NCBI GenBank assembly: GCA_934662925.1
Contig: CAKUKL010000115.1
Location: forward strand, 1 to 5,638
DNA from: an uncultured Oscillospiraceae bacterium
Lineage (GTDB): Bacteria > Bacillota > Clostridia > Oscillospirales > Oscillospiraceae
DNA: 5,638 nucleotides
Direction of reading: 5' to 3'
This document shows positions 1-3,100 of the stretch, piece after piece (the stretch's first letter is position 1; the number at the start of each line of letters is the position of its first letter). A program made the translations under genes and the position numbers. The notes below the pieces were generated by a model. The model searched no databases, was not told the DNA's origin, and worked only from the letters and a program-made list of their open reading frames with translations.

Positions 1-54
1 GTCTGTATGCGCCTGCATGAGCGAGAGAAAAGAGAAAAGAACAATGAGACAGAC
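1..54 (+). other. 5' leader, purine-rich, no promoter recognised
   Basis: This stretch is strongly purine-rich between about 19 and 53. I see no convincing -35/-10 pair, so the promoter is probably upstream of the window. GTCTGT at 1-6 is perfectly complementary to ACAGAC at 49-54, directly in front of the ribosome binding site; ATGC at 7-10 and GCAT at 15-18 could form a small inner hairpin. In the frame of the main gene there are TGA triplets at 18-20 and 45-47, and an upstream gene could end at the first of these, but five visible codons are too few to judge. Confidence 0.4.
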
Positions 55-62
55 AAGGAGGG
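55..62 (+). promoter_or_regulatory. Ribosome binding site AAGGAGGG
   Basis: AAGGAGGG is a near-perfect match to the complement of the 16S rRNA 3' end. It is separated by nine bases (63-71) from ATG 72, which is good spacing. It decides the start codon of the large gene, and its strength suggests efficient translation of an abundant surface protein. Confidence 0.93.
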
Positions 63-71
63 AAACGCATC

Positions 72-149
72 ATGAAAAAAACGATCACCCTGTTATTGAC
101 GCTGTGTCTGCTGCTGGGCCTGCTGCCTACGGAGGCTGCGGCCTTCGCG
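72..149 (+). other. Sec signal peptide (residues 1-26)
   Basis: The N-terminus has a short positive n-region (MKK), a Leu-rich hydrophobic core (about residues 4-18, ITLLLTLCLLLGLL) and a small-residue c-region ending AAAFA before GD. The AFA|GD junction fits the A-x-A rule for signal peptidase I, so the mature protein would start at Gly27. Cys12 lies inside the hydrophobic core without a lipobox, so a lipoprotein is unlikely. This places the protein outside the cytoplasmic membrane and agrees with the C-terminal SLH domains. Confidence 0.93.
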
Positions 150-3100
150 GGGGACATTTACCGGGCAGGCGATGTAACGCAGGTCAAGATGGCGGACGGC
201 TCTCTGTCCCTGCAAAACGGGTACGTCCATGTGACGCTGCATAAACTGCTTGAGACCTATTCCTATCTTACGGTGGTTCCTACCGCAAAGCCTGACGAGG
301 ACAGTATGTGGAACAGCCAGACGCCGTACTGCAATTACACGACCTTTAATCGAGGCGTACCGACTACCGAGGGCATGGTGGTAAGTCTGAAAAAGATGGA
401 ATTTGTGACGAGTATGCCCAACGGCGAAAGCACGAAGGCCATCAAGGCGGAGTATGATCTGCTCTCGTCCCACAGTCATGTCGCCGCGCAGATGACGGTC
501 TACTACGAGATCGTGCAGCTCAAGGAGAGCGGGACAGCGGCGAAGGAGGACACCTGGGGCGTGCTGGCGACAGTCGGCGACATTTGCGTTGAAGTAAATG
601 ATCAGGTTGCTGCGGGTGATCCAAGGTTTACGTGGGGCTATTACCTCAATGGCTTTACCTCTATGGGGCATCGGGCCATGCTGGAGGCTTCGGGCGGCCC
701 AGCCATCAAACTCAGCCGCACCACGGTGCCGCAGGTGCCGAAGGAGGAGATCCCCCAGATCACCACGGAAAGTTCCACCATCACCGTGCCCGTGGAGAAT
801 CTGAATACAAAGACTGTTCCCAAGGGCTATTCCCAGTGGGGCGATGTGGACGGCGTTTACATCACCGAGGCGTATGTGGACAGCTACCCCTGGGCCAATC
901 CTTTTGTGGGTCTGTCGGATTACTATGGGAAGGAGATCACCGGTTCCAACGGCAATCCGATCCGTGTCGATTTGGCGCAGTTTGTCAGTATCCAGCCCAG
1001 CGGCAAACCGCAGGATTCCCTTGTGAGCTGTGAGAGTTATATTGGAGCCACTCATAAGTGGCCGGGTGACCCGATGGATAACCCGTCGGAGAATCATTGG
1101 GAGGCTTCCGCCCACTTCCTCTGGGGCTTCCGCGACCTGAAGATACTGAAACAGGACATCCCCACCAACCCGGATAAGGTGAATATCTCCATCAGTGCCA
1201 AGCGGCTGGCCGTTTTCTCCAGCGGCAGCGGCGTGACGGTGGAACACGTGGCGGATGACGCGGCGCTTTCGGCGCTGAAAAAGCGGTACGGAGACCCCGT
1301 CGCCCTCATCAACGGCGATTATGAGAGCAAAAACGGAGAAGCCTTTACCTTCACCGGCGGGGCGGCGCTGCTGTCGCCCTCCGTCACGGCAACGTGGGGC
1401 AGCGGCGGCAAGCTCATTATCCACAAGAACGGAACCGTGGAGCAAAGCGGCGTGAGCCTGAGCGCGCCTACTTTCAAGTTCTATCAGCCGACAAGCGGCG
1501 CGGATGGCAAGCTGGATATTTCTCTCACGAGGGACGGCTTTACATTTGGCATTGCCCCCGAAAACAACGCCGCCATCGTCTATGTGGACATCCCCTACGC
1601 CACGGTGAAGCTGGAAGAGGCGACTGCCGACGCGGCGGGGAACCTTGTGTTCAGCGGTAATATCGGCTTTCAGACCATTTTCGACGGCGCAAAGTTTACG
1701 ATGGAAAAGCTGGGCTACGGCTTGAAGGGGAACGAATTCAAGGTCAACGGCGTAAAGGCCACGGGCGAATTCAGCACCGAAAAAATGCTGTCGCTGGAGC
1801 TTGCCAATGTCGAGGGCGAGGTCAACACCTTCAAGGGTGAGGAGCGCTACGCCTTTGAACTGGAGCTGAACGTCTTTGACCTCTTTGAGACCGAGGCAAA
1901 ACTGGCGCTGGAGCGGGCCAACGACGGCTCGCTGATCCCTGACGAGCTGTGGTTCTTTGTTAAAAGTGAGCCGGGCATCCTCCTGATCCCGCCGGTGCCT
2001 GTGGGCCGGCTCACCGGCGGTGGCGCGGGCTTCAAGGATCTGGCAAAAACGGTAAACGGCAACTATTTCGCCATCCCGCCCATCAAGCTGCGGGGCGCGG
2101 TGTCGGGCGCCTATCTGCAGCTCGTCGAAGGCCGGGCCGATGTGGTGCTCGGCCCCAGCGAGATCTCCCTCAAGGCAAGCGACGTGGGCATTATGGGATT
2201 TGGCAAGTACGGACAATTTGTTGACAGCTTCGGCTATGCCCTCAAACTTACCGGACAGGAGCGGAAGTATAAAGGCACACCCTACCAGGGCGTCTATCTC
2301 GTCGGCTCGGAGGAACTGACGATCAATCTGCCGAGCAAAAACCTCGACGTGTTCGCTTTGGAATCCTCCCTCAAACTGGGCGCTTTCGGCGGTACGGGTA
2401 TGAAATCCAGCGGGAAGCATCTGTATCTCGGTATCGGCGCCAACGGCACGGTAAACGGCAGAGTACAGATCCCGAAGGGCTTCCCCTTTGCCGGAACAAA
2501 ATTCGGCAGCGCGGACATCCAACTGATCGTCGGCGGCCAGACGGAAATCCCGATCAGAAACGTCAGCGTCAGCGAGGGTATGAAGCAGGCGCTTAATAAC
2601 ATCGACGCCTACCTCGGCGCGATGGCCCAGACGGAGAATCCCGTGTTCGGCGTGCGCGTGTGGGTGCTCGTTCCGAAGGTCCTCCAAACCAAATTCCGCT
2701 ACAAGGAGGGCTGGGGCATCGAGGGGACGTTTATCAAAAAACTCCCGGAATGGGACTGGAGCAGCAAGGGCGTTGAGCCGGTGGTGCAGGCCGTCTCTCT
2801 GGAGGACGGGGAGGAGTTTGCTGTCATGCTGGCTGCAGATCCGCTTGATGCGGAGCCCTGCGGCGGTGGAAACGTTCAGACGATCACGGTAGACGCCGGT
2901 GCGGACGAAACGCCGTATATCCTGCTGGCCTTTGACAGCAGCGTGAGCGAGGAGGATATCAAACAAGACCTGTCTATTACGAAAAAAGATGAGACCGACC
3001 GCATCGACATCAACTGGGTGGGTGAGGACGGTCAAACCGATCCCACCGCGGAGATCTATGCAGGCATCGACCTTATCAAGAATAATAAGGATGGGGAGGA

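Noticed and set aside
1..71. End of an upstream gene or a promoter
   Set aside because: Only 71 bases are visible before the start codon. The TGA triplets at 18 and 45 are compatible with an upstream gene end but prove nothing, and no convincing -35/-10 pair is present.
90..131. Lipoprotein signal around Cys12, or an LPxTG-like motif (LPTEA at residues 18-22)
   Set aside because: Cys12 lies in the middle of the hydrophobic core without the [AS]-[GA]-C context, and a sortase motif would be at the C-terminus. The LPTE string belongs to the signal peptide c-region.
17..244. Small + strand gene (75 codons) overlapping the start of the large gene
   Set aside because: It lacks a ribosome binding site, its start lies in the purine-rich leader, and most of it overlaps the signal-peptide coding region in another frame. 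Its Arg/Gly-rich product is typical of an out-of-frame reading.
632..1033. Out-of-frame + strand reading of 133 codons
   Set aside because: It lies wholly inside the large gene and has no ribosome binding site. Its Gly/His/Arg/Cys-rich product has no recognisable pattern.
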